Position numbers and translations under genes: made by a program. Shown one piece after another: positions 43,605 through 54,170 of a stretch of 64,000 nucleotides of DNA (positions are counted from its first letter, which is position 1; the number at the start of each line of letters is the position of its first letter). The notes below the pieces were generated by a model that did not search any database, was not told where the DNA came from, and worked only from the letters and a program-made list of their open reading frames with translations. Source of the stretch: Halobacillus massiliensis (GTDB lineage: Bacteria > Bacillota > Bacilli > Bacillales > Halobacillaceae); contig NZ_LT800499.1 of assembly GCF_900166625.1 (NCBI RefSeq), positions 606,695-670,694 on the forward strand, written 5' to 3'.

Positions 43605-44144
43605 GTGACTATAAAGGAAATGAACCATGAACAAATTCAAGAAATTTCAATGATTAATCTTGCTACAGCGATCCTTGATGAGAAAAGAGAAGCTATGGAT
43701 TTTAATGAAATCTTTGAGCAGATTGCTGCTTTAAAAGGATTTACGGCTGCACAAAAAGAAACCAATATTAGCCAATTTTACACAGACTTAAACGTGGACG
43801 GAGGCTTCATGACCATCGGTACTAACCGCTGGGGACTGAAAAGCTGGTATCCAGTAGAGCAGCTTGAGGAAGAAATTGCCTCCCTGCCGCAGAAACGAAA
43901 GAAGAAGAAGAAAAAAGCGGCTAATATCATGGAAGATGAGCTAGGTGTGGAAGGTTTCGATGATGAAATTGAATCAGATTTAGATGACGATCTAGATCTT
44001 GCTGATGAGGATCTTGAACTTGATGAAGATGTTTCTGACGAGTTCGATGAAGATTATGAAGAAGATGACGATGAAGATGACAGTCTGACAAACAGCGATG
44101 AAGTAAACTTCATTGGTGATGAAGACGAGGAAGACGAATCCTAA
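43605..44144 (+). CDS. rpoE: DNA-directed RNA polymerase delta subunit
   Basis: 179 residues starting with GTG (RBS AAAGGAGTG). The folded N-terminal HARE-HTH domain (residues 1-90) ends at GLKSWYPVEQLEEE; after a Lys-rich stretch (KKRKKKKKKAA-like) comes a disordered C-terminal tail made almost entirely of Asp and Glu. Delta helps recycle polymerase and increases promoter selectivity. A leader hairpin GCATTCTT / AAGAATGC lies at 43552-43579. pyrG follows, as in all Bacillaceae. Confidence 0.95.
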   Translation: MTIKEMNHEQIQEISMINLATAILDEKREAMDFNEIFEQIAALKGFTAAQKETNISQFYTDLNVDGGFMTIGTNRWGLKSWYPVEQLEEEIASLPQKRKKKKKKAANIMEDELGVEGFDDEIESDLDDDLDLADEDLELDEDVSDEFDEDYEEDDDEDDSLTNSDEVNFIGDEDEEDES

Positions 44145-44146
44145 GG

Positions 44147-44185
44147 TTGACTTTCGATTTCTGAATGAGTATTATTTTATTTGGG
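44147..44185 (+). promoter_or_regulatory. pyrG promoter with GGG initiation site
   Basis: TTGACT (44147-44152), 17-base spacer, TATTAT (44170-44175), then GGGCTC from 44183, eight bases after the -10. Starting with GGGC is the hallmark of CTP-sensitive reiterative G addition in Gram-positive pyrG leaders. Confidence 0.8.
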
Positions 44186-44206
44186 CTCTTTAATTTATCG
44201 AACGTT

Positions 44207-44241
44207 TAACGCTCCCCTGTACTGGGGGGCGTTTTTTGTTT
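44207..44241 (+). terminator. pyrG leader attenuator terminator
   Basis: AACGCTCCCC...GGGGGGCGTT stem followed by six T, about 25-58 bases after the predicted start and before pyrG. The C/T-rich left arm GCTCCCC can pair instead with the poly-G 5' end made at low CTP, which would prevent termination. Confidence 0.85.
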
Positions 44242-44336
44242 TTTGTCATGTACCTGTCTAAAAAAATTTAGGAAGATGACACATAAATTTACACCTTATA
44301 AGAGATTGTATAATTAATGGAAAGAAAGAGGGATAA

Positions 44337-45941
<1,605 letters not shown>

Positions 45942-45945
45942 AAAT

Positions 45946-45985
45946 TTGCCCCAGATGCCTTCGCTTGCATTTGGGGCTTTTTAGT
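45946..45985 (+). terminator. Rho-independent terminator after pyrG
   Basis: GCCCCAGATGC / GCATTTGGGGC stem followed by TTTTTAGTTTT. Confidence 0.88.
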
Positions 45986-46102
45986 TTTGTGAAATACTGT
46001 TTTTGATTTGAAAAGAGCCGAGAGAAATTTATGTTTATTAAAGTAAAGAAACATTGGAATAGCGAGGACAAATCCGCTAGAAATTTGAAGGAAATTCCCT
46101 TG

Positions 46103-46272
46103 TTCCGTTTACCATGATAAAGAGGGTCGGGCCTGTGGAAACACCTCGCTTTCCATGGGCGAACGGTGAGCTTCCTCGGGCTTTTTGCCCTCCGGGATCT
46201 CCCCCTGTTCTATCCTCCCATAGGAGTCTCGTCGTTTCCCCTGGCCCTATATGTTTTTTTTGAGTAACGGAA
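46103..46272 (+). repeat. Family 1 dispersed repeat, copy 5 (subtype B)
   Basis: 170 bases between TTCCGTTTA and TAACGGAA. It contains CGCTTTCCATGGGCGAACGG, GGGCTTTTTGCCC and TCCTCCCATAGGAGTCTCG, the inverse counterpart of the copy at 11566-11728. Confidence 0.85.
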
Positions 46273-46324
46273 CATTTAAGAAGAAAGGATCGATACCATG
46301 AGAGAGCTTACTGAGATTACAGCG

Positions 46325-46486
46325 TTCCGTTTCCCCCATTAAATTTAAAGAGGCTGGGAAATGGCGAGACTCCTGCAGGGAGATGGAGCCATGGTGAGAT
46401 CCGCGAGTGTAACGAGCTAGCTCACCGGCTCCCCGCGGAAAGCGAGCTATTTCCCAGCCTCATTTCTCCAAACGAGATAAACGGAA
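46325..46486 (-). repeat. Family 1 dispersed repeat, copy 6 (subtype A)
   Basis: 162 bases between TTCCGTTT and TAAACGGAA, with CTCCTGCAGGGAG, GAGCTAGCTC and CCCCGCGGAAAGCGAG. It is inverted relative to the copy at 11355-11517, and the 25 bases beyond its right end match that copy's left flank. Confidence 0.87.
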
Positions 46487-46522
46487 CCGTCTATCTTCCA
46501 TGCAGTAATTAGCAGAAATAAA

Positions 46523-46653
46523 AGGAATGGCGAGACTCCTGCAGGGAGATAGAGCCAAGGGTGAGATCCGCGAGTGCAGCGAGCTAGCTCACCGGCTCCC
46601 CGCGGAAAGCGAGTCATTTCCCAGCCGCTTTTCTCCGCACTTGATAAACGGAA
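46523..46653 (-). repeat. Family 1 dispersed repeat, copy 7 (one end missing)
   Basis: Begins AAAGGAATGGCGAGACTCC and ends TAAACGGAA; the opening TTCCGTTTA is absent. The right end and the 60 bases after it are nearly identical to 21961-22030 in inverted orientation. Confidence 0.82.
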
Positions 46654-46689
46654 CCGTCTTTTCCCAGTCCAGGATGAAAAAACATCCTC

Positions 46690-46768
46690 AATAGATAGAG
46701 CCTAAGTGAGATCCGAGAGTATAACGAGTTGTTTCTCAGCCGCTTTTCTATTATTACAATTAACGGAA
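46690..46768 (-). repeat. Family 1 dispersed repeat, decayed remnant
   Basis: Contains ATAGATAGAGCC, GTGAGATCCGAGAGTATAACGAG, TTTCTCAGCCGCTTTTCT and a closing TAACGGAA; most of the central palindromes are lost. The rest of 46770-47074 holds no gene or repeat that I recognise, only the spo0F upstream region. Confidence 0.6.
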
Positions 46769-47074
46769 CAACCTTTTCCCTCTTAAAAGGGAGTGAGTGA
46801 TTTCCCTGGCTCGTTTTATCCCCAAATATTAAAAAGAAACACTTTATCAATAGGAACATATAATGCCACTCTTCTACCCTAAAATAGGTTTTATGACAAA
46901 TCACGATACGCGAAATTTAAAAAATAAGCAGGAATTATGTACTTTTATTAACCCTTCCACTATATTAATTTTCCATAAAAGCAGGATTACTGGATAGTAG
47001 TGTAGAAGTGGTTAGGCAAAAAGACTAAATAGGTACAGGGGAGCCATGTTATGGAAAGGTAGTGAAAAGAACTG

Positions 47075-47437
47075 ATGGGAAACAAGATACTAGTAGTAGA
47101 CGACCAACCAGGGATCAGGATGATGCTTGAAGAATTACTAAAAGCGGACGGCTATCAAACCATTACAGCAAAAACAGGAAAAGAAGCCTGCGATCAAGCT
47201 GTCGAACATCAGCCGGATTTAATCTTAATGGATTATAAGCTACCGTTAATGAATGGAAATGAAGTACTAACATATTTAGAGGAAAATAACTGGCATCGTC
47301 CTGTACTAATAATGACAGGGTTATCTCATAAATCCATAGCTGATGGTATCCAATATTCTTTTGTAAAGGAAGTGATTTCCAAGCCATTTGATATTCATGA
47401 GCTCCGTTTACTGGTCTCAAATACAATTCAATCATAA
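47075..47437 (+). CDS. spo0F: Sporulation phosphotransfer response regulator Spo0F
   Basis: 120 residues, a single receiver domain with no output domain. Acidic pocket VVDDQPGIR (Asp9-Asp10), phospho-acceptor Asp53 (LILMDYKLPLMNG), Thr in LIMTGLS, and SKPFDIHELRLLV with the conserved Lys. Spo0F passes phosphate from sporulation kinases to Spo0B and on to Spo0A. The assignment rests on domain form plus position between pyrG and fbaA. Compared with B. subtilis Spo0F as I recall it, the D-M-K-I-P-G-M-D-G segment is altered (DYKLPLMNG), so it is a divergent copy. Confidence 0.85.
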   Translation: MGNKILVVDDQPGIRMMLEELLKADGYQTITAKTGKEACDQAVEHQPDLILMDYKLPLMNGNEVLTYLEENNWHRPVLIMTGLSHKSIADGIQYSFVKEVISKPFDIHELRLLVSNTIQS

Positions 47438-47456
47438 AAATAAAAGTTTTTTCTAA

Positions 47457-47470
47457 TGTAAGCGTTAACT
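47457..47470 (+). promoter_or_regulatory. cre-like site between spo0F and fbaA
   Basis: TGTAAGCGTTAACT matches 13 of 14 positions of the CcpA consensus TGWAANCGNTNWCA. It lies about 140 bases before fbaA. Confidence 0.45.
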
Positions 47471-47610
47471 ATGCGTTATGGATGTTGCACCTTTCTAACG
47501 GTATTGGTATTCTAGTAATTGTGAAAAGAGCTTACAGACATATATACGGTACAATTCTGAACCTTATATGTTGGTATAGATAAGTTTCATATATTAAAGG
47601 AGGATCTTTC

Positions 47611-48474
47611 ATGCCGTTAGTTTCAATGAAAGAAATGCTAGAAACAGCTAAGGAAAAACGCTACGGAGTTGGCCAGTTCAACCTTAACAATTTAGAGTAT
47701 GCTCAAGCAATTCTTCAAGCTGCAGAAGAAGAGCAATCTCCTGTAATCCTTGGGGTATCCGAAGGAGCAGGCCGCTACATGGGCGGTTTCAACGTAGTTG
47801 TAGCTATGGTTAAATCTCTTATGGATTCATATGGTACAACTGTACCAGTTGCGATTCACTTAGATCACGGATCCAGCTTTGAAAAATGTGCAGAGGCTAT
47901 CCACGCTGGATTTACTTCAGTTATGATTGACGCTTCTCATGATCCATTAGAAGAGAACATTGCCGTAACGAAAAAAGTTGTCGAGCTTGCTCACATCCAC
48001 GGAGTTTCTGTTGAAGCAGAACTTGGACGTGTTGGTGGACAGGAAGATGATCTTATCGTTGATGACGCAGAAGCTGCATATGCTATTCCAGCTGAATGTA
48101 AACAGCTTGTTGATGAGACAAACGTTGATGTGTTTGCTCCAGCCCTTGGTTCTGTACACGGTCCTTACAAAGGGGAGCCTAACCTTGGATTTGACCGAAT
48201 GGAAGAAATCATGGGTCTTGTGGATAAGCCGCTTGTGCTTCATGGTGGAACTGGAATTCCAACAGCTGACATCAAGAAAGCTATTTCTTTTGGTACAGCA
48301 AAAATTAACGTAAACACAGAAAACCAGATCGCTCAGGCGAAAGCAGTTCGCGAAGTTCTTGCTGACCAGCCTGAACAATACGATCCACGTAAATATCTTG
48401 GACCAGGACGCGATGCTATTAAAGAAACGGTCAAAGGTAAAATGCGTGAGTTTGGTTCTTCTCAAAAAGCATAA
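47611..48474 (+). CDS. fbaA: Class II fructose-1,6-bisphosphate aldolase
   Basis: 287 residues, zinc-dependent aldolase of glycolysis and gluconeogenesis. Zn/substrate motifs [43 protein letters not shown] and [18 protein letters not shown] are intact. It starts with a strong RBS AAAGGAGGA. Codon use is A/T-rich and regular, as expected for a highly expressed gene. It is followed by a transaldolase gene in the same direction. Confidence 0.96.
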   Translation: MPLVSMKEMLETAKEKRYGVGQFNLNNLEYAQAILQAAEEEQSPVILGVSEGAGRYMGGFNVVVAMVKSLMDSYGTTVPVAIHLDHGSSFEKCAEAIHAGFTSVMIDASHDPLEENIAVTKKVVELAHIHGVSVEAELGRVGGQEDDLIVDDAEAAYAIPAECKQLVDETNVDVFAPALGSVHGPYKGEPNLGFDRMEEIMGLVDKPLVLHGGTGIPTADIKKAISFGTAKINVNTENQIAQAKAVREVLADQPEQYDPRKYLGPGRDAIKETVKGKMREFGSSQKA

Positions 48475-48575
48475 AAGATTCAAGAAGGAAGCCGTTACCC
48501 TGTAGCGGTTTCCTTTTCCACATATATGAAAACGCCAACATTCGACAAATTACTTCCAAGGAGAGGATTTTTTAA

Positions 48576-49220
48576 ATGAAATTTTTCATCGATTCTGCCA
48601 ACATTTCTGATATTAAAGAAGCTAATGCCCTAGGACTGCTTGATGGAGTAACGACAAATCCAAGCCTTGTTGCTAAAGAAGGGGTTTCTTTTCATGATCG
48701 TTTAAAAGAGATTACTTCAGAAGTAACGGAAGGATCAGTAAGTGCTGAAGTTATTTCAATTGATGCAGAAGGCATGCTTAGTGAAGCTAAGGAACTGGCT
48801 GCTATTGCCCCTAACATAACGATTAAAGTACCAATGACTTTAGAAGGCTTAAAAGCCGTTAAAGCATTGAGTGACTTAAATGTAAAAACGAATGTAACCT
48901 TAATTTTTAATGCAAACCAGGCCCTTATGGCGGCACGTGCCGGTGCTTCCTATGTTTCTCCTTTTTTAGGAAGATTAGATGATATCGGCCAAAATGGTAT
49001 AGAACTTATTGCTCAAATTTCAGAGATCTTTGACCGTCATGCGATTGATACAGAGATCATTGCAGCCTCTGTCCGCCACCCGATGCACATTACAGAAGCG
49101 GCATTAAATGGTGCCCATATTGCCACTGTGCCTTTTAAACTATTTGAACAGATGGTTAAGCATCCGCTTACAGATCAGGGGATTGAAAAATTCCTCAATG
49201 ACTGGAATAATCAAAAGTAA
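48576..49220 (+). CDS. Transaldolase / fructose-6-phosphate aldolase family (TalC/Fsa-like)
   Basis: 214 residues, the short-form transaldolase. [31 protein letters not shown] is diagnostic; the Schiff-base Lys is in [15 protein letters not shown]. It exchanges dihydroxyacetone units between sugar phosphates in the pentose phosphate pathway. RBS AAGGAGAGG. Corresponds to B. subtilis ywjH, between fbaA and murAB. Confidence 0.94.
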   Translation: MKFFIDSANISDIKEANALGLLDGVTTNPSLVAKEGVSFHDRLKEITSEVTEGSVSAEVISIDAEGMLSEAKELAAIAPNITIKVPMTLEGLKAVKALSDLNVKTNVTLIFNANQALMAARAGASYVSPFLGRLDDIGQNGIELIAQISEIFDRHAIDTEIIAASVRHPMHITEAALNGAHIATVPFKLFEQMVKHPLTDQGIEKFLNDWNNQK

Positions 49221-49290
49221 TACGAGTCAATTGGAAAAAAGTGCATACACTAAGGTCATAATCTTTACCCTGTAAAGTGAGGAGTTACTC

Positions 49291-50577
49291 ATGAGAAAAT
49301 TAATAGTTGAAGGCGGACCCCGTTTACGTGGACAAGTCCGTGTAGGCGGTGCTAAGAACAGTGCTGTTGCCTTATTGCCAGCTGCGATTTTGGCCAATTC
49401 TACCGTAACAATTGAAGGACTTCCTGACATTTCAGATGTGCAGACACTTTCCGAGCTTTTAAGAGAAATAGGTGGAAAAGTAAACAAAGACGGAAATACG
49501 ATGGAAATTGATCCTTCTCAAATGATTTCAATGCCTCTTCCTAATGGACGTGTGAAAAAGCTGCGTGCTTCTTATTATTTCATGGGAGCGATGCTTGGTC
49601 GTTTTAAGAAAGCGGTCATCGGTCTTCCAGGAGGATGCCATCTTGGTCCTCGTCCAATCGATCAGCACATCAAAGGATTTGAAGCTTTAGGTGCTGAAAT
49701 AACTAATGAACAGGGAGCGCTCTACCTGCGGGCGAAAGAGCTTCGCGGTGCGCGTATTTATCTGGATGTTGTAAGTGTAGGCGCGACGATTAATATTATG
49801 CTAGCTGCTGTAAAAGCTAAAGGGAAAACAACGATTGAAAATGCAGCGAAGGAACCGGAAATTATTGATGTAGCCACATTGCTGACAAGCATGGGAGCTA
49901 AAATCAAAGGAGCCGGGACAGACGTTATCCGAATCGAAGGTGTAGAAGAACTGAACGGTTGTCTGCATACAATTATTCCGGACCGCATTGAAGCTGGCAC
50001 GTATACGATTATGGCGGCCGCTCAAGGCGACGGAATGATTATAGATAATGTCATTCCACAGCACCTTGAATCCCTTTTAGCCAAGTTGAGAGAAATGGGC
50101 GTAACGATTGAAGAAAACGAAGAACAGCTCTATATAAATCCCGGGAAAAAGATAAAGAGTGTTGATATTAAGACACTTGTTTATCCAGGTTTTCCAACTG
50201 ATCTTCAGCAGCCGTTTACGACCCTGCTGACACAGGCCACAGGGACAGGTGTTGTAACAGATACTATTTACTCTGCGCGGTTTAAACATATCGATGAACT
50301 AAGAAGAATGAATGCATCGATAAAAACAGAAGGCGGATCTGCTATCATCACAGGACCAGCCAGACTTGAAGGGGCGAAAGTAAAAGCATCCGACCTCAGA
50401 GCAGGAGCAGCCCTGGTAATTGCTGGCCTGATGGCTGACGGCATTACCGAAATTACGGGAATTGATCATATCGAACGAGGCTATGAGAACATCACGAACA
50501 AGCTCATCGAACTCGGAGCTAAAATCTGGTATGAAGAAATGTCCCAAGAAGAAGTAGAACAATTCCAGAATTCTTAA
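49291..50577 (+). CDS. murA: UDP-N-acetylglucosamine 1-carboxyvinyltransferase (MurA2/MurZ)
   Basis: 428 residues. It transfers enolpyruvate from PEP to UDP-GlcNAc, the first committed step of peptidoglycan synthesis. Fosfomycin-target Cys is in [25 protein letters not shown]; the start [28 protein letters not shown] and ending [20 protein letters not shown] are typical. From its position after fba and the transaldolase gene it is the second paralogue (murAB/murZ). RBS GTGAGGAG. Confidence 0.95.
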   Translation: MRKLIVEGGPRLRGQVRVGGAKNSAVALLPAAILANSTVTIEGLPDISDVQTLSELLREIGGKVNKDGNTMEIDPSQMISMPLPNGRVKKLRASYYFMGAMLGRFKKAVIGLPGGCHLGPRPIDQHIKGFEALGAEITNEQGALYLRAKELRGARIYLDVVSVGATINIMLAAVKAKGKTTIENAAKEPEIIDVATLLTSMGAKIKGAGTDVIRIEGVEELNGCLHTIIPDRIEAGTYTIMAAAQGDGMIIDNVIPQHLESLLAKLREMGVTIEENEEQLYINPGKKIKSVDIKTLVYPGFPTDLQQPFTTLLTQATGTGVVTDTIYSARFKHIDELRRMNASIKTEGGSAIITGPARLEGAKVKASDLRAGAALVIAGLMADGITEITGIDHIERGYENITNKLIELGAKIWYEEMSQEEVEQFQNS

Positions 50578-50579
50578 TA

Positions 50580-50700
50580 GAAAAGCGGAATCGGCCTGAT
50601 AGACACGAAACGCATAAGCAAGCTGCCGTAATCGGCAGCTTTTAAGCCGATGCAGGGAGATTGCATATGACGCGAGTGTCTGGCCGATGCAGCTGGACAA
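50580..50700 (+). repeat. Family 2 structured repeat, element C
   Basis: Starts GAAAAGCGGAATCGGCC, ends GGCCGATGCAGCTGGACA. Arms GATAGACAC / GTGTCTGG and inner GCATAAGCA / TTGCATATG; it shares long stretches with element A at 33496 (for example AGACACGAAACGCATAAGCA). Confidence 0.8.
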
Positions 50701-50703
50701 AAA

Positions 50704-50741
50704 GAAAAGTGGAAACGGCCTGATAGACACGAAACGCATAA
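50704..50741 (+). repeat. Family 2 structured repeat, element D (truncated)
   Basis: GAAAAGTGGAAACGGCC then AGACACGAAACGCATAA, after which the sequence departs; only the left third of the element is present. Confidence 0.75.
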
Positions 50742-50759
50742 AATTATGAGATACAGGTT

Positions 50760-50791
50760 ATAAAGAGGAGTATGAGGAGCTCCTCTTTTAC
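50760..50791 (+). terminator. Hairpin downstream of the repeats, possible murA terminator
   Basis: TAAAGAGGAG / CTCCTCTTTA stem without a long following T run. Confidence 0.4.
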
Positions 50792-50804
50792 CTGAACTTT
50801 CCAT

Positions 50805-50843
50805 TGTAATCGCTTACTCAAGCCGTTAGCATATGATTATACT
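50805..50843 (+). promoter_or_regulatory. glpX promoter region with cre-like site
   Basis: TGTAATCGCTTACT (50805-50818) matches the cre consensus at 13 of 14 positions and overlaps a weak -35 (TTACTC 50814-50819); the -10 is TATACT (50838-50843). Catabolite repression of a gluconeogenic phosphatase would make sense. Confidence 0.5.
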
Positions 50844-50900
50844 GTTATTTCCATGGGGAGATGAGGATAATTCTTATTTATAAGATAGGGGAGAAGAACC

Positions 50901-51866
50901 ATGGAAAGAAGTTTATCAATGGAACTAGTAAGAGTAACAGAAGCAGCTGCTTTAAAGTCAGCTCGCTGGATGGGGAGAGGGAAAAAAGAAGAAGCGGATG
51001 ACGCTGCAACTTCAGCTATGCGTGATGTGTTTGACACCATCCCGATGAAAGGAACAGTGGTCATAGGAGAAGGAGAAATGGACGAGGCTCCTATGTTATA
51101 TATCGGGGAGAAGCTCGGAAATGGCTATGGACCTCGTGTAGATGTGGCTGTTGATCCTTTAGAGGGTACGAACATTGTTGCGAATGGCACATGGAATGCA
51201 CTGGCGGTTATTGCTATTGCTGATCATGGCCAGCTTCTTCATGCACCAGATATGTATATGGATAAAATTGCGGTGGGTCCTGAATCGGTAGGTAAAATTG
51301 ATATCAACGCAACAGTAGCTGATAATTTAAAAGCTGTGGCAGAAGCAAAAGGTAAAGATGTTGAGGATGTGGTGGCGACGATTCTTGATCGTAAGCGTCA
51401 CCAGCAGTTAATACATGAGATCCGGGATGCTGGCGCGCGTATTAAACTGATTTCTGACGGTGATGTGGCCGCAGCGATTAATACAGCTTTTGACGATACT
51501 GGTGTAGATATTCTATTTGGATCCGGTGGTGCTCCAGAAGGCGTTCTTGCTGCAGTCGCTTTAAAGTGTCTAGGGGGAGAAATTCAGGGTAAGCTATTAC
51601 CTGCAAATGATGACGAACTTGACCGCTGTATAAGAATGGGGATTGAAGACGTCAACAAAGTGCTCTACATGGAAGATTTTGTCGGAGGAGAGGACGCTAT
51701 ATTTGCAGCGACCGGCGTAACCGATGGAGAACTTCTCCAGGGTGTCCAGTTTAAAGGGCAGAAAGCGACAACTCAAACCCTTGTGATGAGGGCAAAATCC
51801 GGAACTGTACGCTTTATTGACGGAGACCACAGTCTGAAGAAAAAACCTAATTTAGTGATCAAATAA
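50901..51866 (+). CDS. glpX: Class II fructose-1,6-bisphosphatase
   Basis: 321 residues. GlpX-type phosphatase for gluconeogenesis: metal-binding [30 protein letters not shown] and [23 protein letters not shown] are present. RBS ATAGGGGAG. It is placed between murA and rho as in B. subtilis. Its promoter carries a cre-like site, so expression may rise when preferred sugars are absent. A terminator stem AGAAGGCCAG / CTGGCTTTCT follows. Confidence 0.95.
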   Translation: MERSLSMELVRVTEAAALKSARWMGRGKKEEADDAATSAMRDVFDTIPMKGTVVIGEGEMDEAPMLYIGEKLGNGYGPRVDVAVDPLEGTNIVANGTWNALAVIAIADHGQLLHAPDMYMDKIAVGPESVGKIDINATVADNLKAVAEAKGKDVEDVVATILDRKRHQQLIHEIRDAGARIKLISDGDVAAAINTAFDDTGVDILFGSGGAPEGVLAAVALKCLGGEIQGKLLPANDDELDRCIRMGIEDVNKVLYMEDFVGGEDAIFAATGVTDGELLQGVQFKGQKATTQTLVMRAKSGTVRFIDGDHSLKKKPNLVIK

Positions 51867-51869
51867 AAG

Positions 51870-51903
51870 CAGAAGGCCAGGAAACTGGCTTTCTTTCTTC
51901 TTT
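51870..51903 (+). terminator. Rho-independent terminator after glpX
   Basis: AGAAGGCCAGG / CTGGCTTTCT stem followed by T/C-rich tract. Confidence 0.7.
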
Positions 51904-52121
51904 ATCGGAAAGCCTCGTTATGTACCTGCCTGTTAAAAATTCTTGAATCCTGTACCGTACAAGTTGTAAAATGTATAGTGTTTCAATAGAAAAGTATCTT
52001 CATTGAGCTTCGATAACCTTCCTTTTATCTTCAAAACCTTTTCAGTGTCACTCTTGCCCATTGATGAACCGGAAGTTCGCTCTAATCCTTATAGAAAAAT
52101 TTAATAAAAGTGGTGATTTTT

Positions 52122-53414
52122 TTGTCAGAAGTAACAATATCAAGCTTAGAGACAATGACATTAAAAAAACTCTACGCGTTAGCAAAGCAATTCAAAGTTT
52201 CTTATTATGCAAAGCTGACAAAGCGGGAGTTAATATTTGCGATTTTAAAAGCTCAGGCTGAAAAAGATGGATTTTTATTCATGGACGGCATTCTAGAAAT
52301 TATCCCTTCCGAAGGGTTTGGTTTCCTGCGTCCAATCAATTATTCACCGAGTGCAGAGGATATTTATATCTCAGCATCACAAATCCGTCGTTTTGATCTT
52401 AGAAACGGGGACAAAGTGTCAGGCAAAGTGCGTCCTCCAAAAGAAAACGAACGTTATTACGGTCTTCTTCATGTAGATGCAGTGAATGGGGAGAATCCGG
52501 AAACAGCCAAGGAGCGTGTCCATTTCCCGGCCCTTACTCCTTTGTATCCAGATCGCCAAATGAAGCTTGAAACGGAAAGTAAAAAACTTTCCACACGTAT
52601 CATCGACATTATGTCACCTGTCGGCTATGGCCAGCGGGGACTCATTGTAGCCCCTCCGAAAGCCGGTAAAACGATGCTTCTTAAACAAATGGCCAACAGT
52701 ATTACAACGAACCATCCGGATGCTAAGCTGATTATCCTCCTTGTCGATGAGCGGCCGGAAGAGGTAACTGATATTGAGCGCTACGTAGCTCCTGATGTAG
52801 ATGTAGTAAGCTCAACGTTTGATGAAGTGCCGGAAAACCATATTAAAGTAGCTGAGCTCGTCTTAGAGCGGGCGATGCGTTTAGTGGAGCACAAGCGTGA
52901 TGTTATCGTATTAATGGACAGCATTACCCGTCTTGCACGTGCTTATAACCTCGTCATTCCGCCAAGCGGGCGAACGTTATCAGGAGGTATCGATCCGGCG
53001 GCGTTTCACCGTCCAAAACGCTTCTTTGGAGCTGCGAGGAATATTGAAGAAGGCGGAAGCTTAACCATTTTAGCTACTGCTTTAATCGATACCGGTTCTC
53101 GTATGGACGATGTTATTTATGAAGAGTTTAAAGGGACGGGTAATATGGAACTTCACCTTGACCGCGGTCTGGCTGAGCGGAGGATCTTCCCAGCCATTGA
53201 TATTGTAAGATCCGGAACCCGTAAAGAGGAACTTCTCTTACAAAAAGCCGAACTGGATAAAGTATGGGCAATCCGTAAGACGATGTCAGATTCTCACGAC
53301 TTTACTGACCGTTTCTTAAGAAGATTACGATCGTCTAAAGACAACAAAGAATTCTTTGATTTGATGGACAAGGAAATGCAAGGAAAGCCGGCAAAGGCAG
53401 GCAGCCGAAAATAA
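52122..53414 (+). CDS. rho: Transcription termination factor Rho
   Basis: About 430 residues. N-terminal Rho-N helix bundle ([37 protein letters not shown]), cold-shock-like RNA-binding domain ([28 protein letters not shown]), and hexameric helicase core with Walker [12 protein letters not shown], Walker [17 protein letters not shown] and RXXFPAIDI-type ending. TTG 52122 gives an N-terminus aligned with B. subtilis Rho; an in-frame GTG at 52110 is the alternative. The leader is about 150-250 bases and holds no gene. Confidence 0.95.
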   Translation: MSEVTISSLETMTLKKLYALAKQFKVSYYAKLTKRELIFAILKAQAEKDGFLFMDGILEIIPSEGFGFLRPINYSPSAEDIYISASQIRRFDLRNGDKVSGKVRPPKENERYYGLLHVDAVNGENPETAKERVHFPALTPLYPDRQMKLETESKKLSTRIIDIMSPVGYGQRGLIVAPPKAGKTMLLKQMANSITTNHPDAKLIILLVDERPEEVTDIERYVAPDVDVVSSTFDEVPENHIKVAELVLERAMRLVEHKRDVIVLMDSITRLARAYNLVIPPSGRTLSGGIDPAAFHRPKRFFGAARNIEEGGSLTILATALIDTGSRMDDVIYEEFKGTGNMELHLDRGLAERRIFPAIDIVRSGTRKEELLLQKAELDKVWAIRKTMSDSHDFTDRFLRRLRSSKDNKEFFDLMDKEMQGKPAKAGSRK

Positions 53415-53428
53415 TCCCTGATAAGCTG

Positions 53429-53457
53429 TTGCATTGATTACCAACGGCTGATATAAT
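53429..53457 (+). promoter_or_regulatory. Promoter of rpmE2 between rho and the L31 gene
   Basis: TTGCAT (53429-53434), 17-base spacer, TATAAT (53452-53457). The transcript would have a leader of roughly 95 bases, long enough for an L31-type autoregulatory structure, which I could not confirm. Confidence 0.6.
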
Positions 53458-53559
53458 CATTCTATGTGAGTTTCAGTACAAGGTGTATCGACTAACCTTC
53501 GAAGGCTCTTACAATAACTCTGTATCTTAGGGATTCAGGGCAAAAAGGAGTGGAAGAAC

Positions 53560-53805
53560 ATGAGAGAAGGAATTCATCCAGAATACCGTAAAGTCGTATT
53601 CTTAGATACCAGTTCTGACTTTAAGTTTCTAAGCGGATCTACTCAAGCGTCCAGCGAGACAATTGAATGGGAAGATGGCAACACTTACCCGCTAATCCGT
53701 GTAGAAATCAGTTCAGATTCTCATCCGTTCTACACAGGCAAACAGAAAGCTGACAAAGCTGGTGGCCGTGTGGATCGCTTTAAGAAAAAATATAACCTTT
53801 CATAA
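53560..53805 (+). CDS. rpmE2: 50S ribosomal protein L31 type B
   Basis: 81 residues, [29 protein letters not shown]...[27 protein letters not shown]. It lacks the CxxC zinc ligands of type A L31, so it is the zinc-independent paralogue. In B. subtilis, as I recall, the gene after rho is the zinc-type rpmE; here the zinc-free type occupies that locus. RBS AAAGGAGTG. A terminator follows. Confidence 0.93.
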   Translation: MREGIHPEYRKVVFLDTSSDFKFLSGSTQASSETIEWEDGNTYPLIRVEISSDSHPFYTGKQKADKAGGRVDRFKKKYNLS

Positions 53806-53844
53806 TGATCAATGGGTGCTTATGCATTCCTTGAATATTTTGAA

Positions 53845-53885
53845 CAAAAACAGGCAAATTTTCTTACCGTTTGCCTGTTTTTTAT
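53845..53885 (+). terminator. Rho-independent terminator after rpmE2
   Basis: AAACAGGCAAA / TTTGCCTGTTT stem followed by TTTTATT. Confidence 0.88.
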
Positions 53886-53909
53886 TGAAAGAAAAGCTTG
53901 GCTTAATTT

Positions 53910-53998
53910 ATCCGCTATTTTTAAGGTTTAGCCTTGATTTTTTAAAAATAGCCGCGGTTTTTAAATTTGGCCATATAAATATGAGTTTTACCCGCGAA
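53910..53998. repeat. Degenerate tandem array with 20-base period (array 2)
   Basis: Cores at 53912 (CCGCT), 53932 (CCTTG), 53952 (CCGCG), 53972 (CATAT, decayed) and 53992 (CCGCG), each followed by A/T-rich bases. Same type and phase as the array after fadF. Non-coding; the rest of 53999-54170 holds only the tdk upstream region. Confidence 0.55.
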
Positions 53999-54170
53999 TT
54001 CGATAAATTCACTAATTATGTTTAATAAAAGCTTTAAAATGTTTAGACCTGTGTCTTTCAGATAAAATAAAGAACGTATGATGGAAAGCTGTCCTGAGTC
54101 GATCATAATGGTCGGCCAGAGAGAGCTTTTTTATTGAAGTGTTTCAACGAGGAGAAGGGAGACAGTTGAC

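Noticed and set aside
46928-46936. Sigma-H -35 (GCAGGAATT) upstream of spo0F
   Set aside because: The -35 fits well but no GAAT-type -10 occurs at the right distance.
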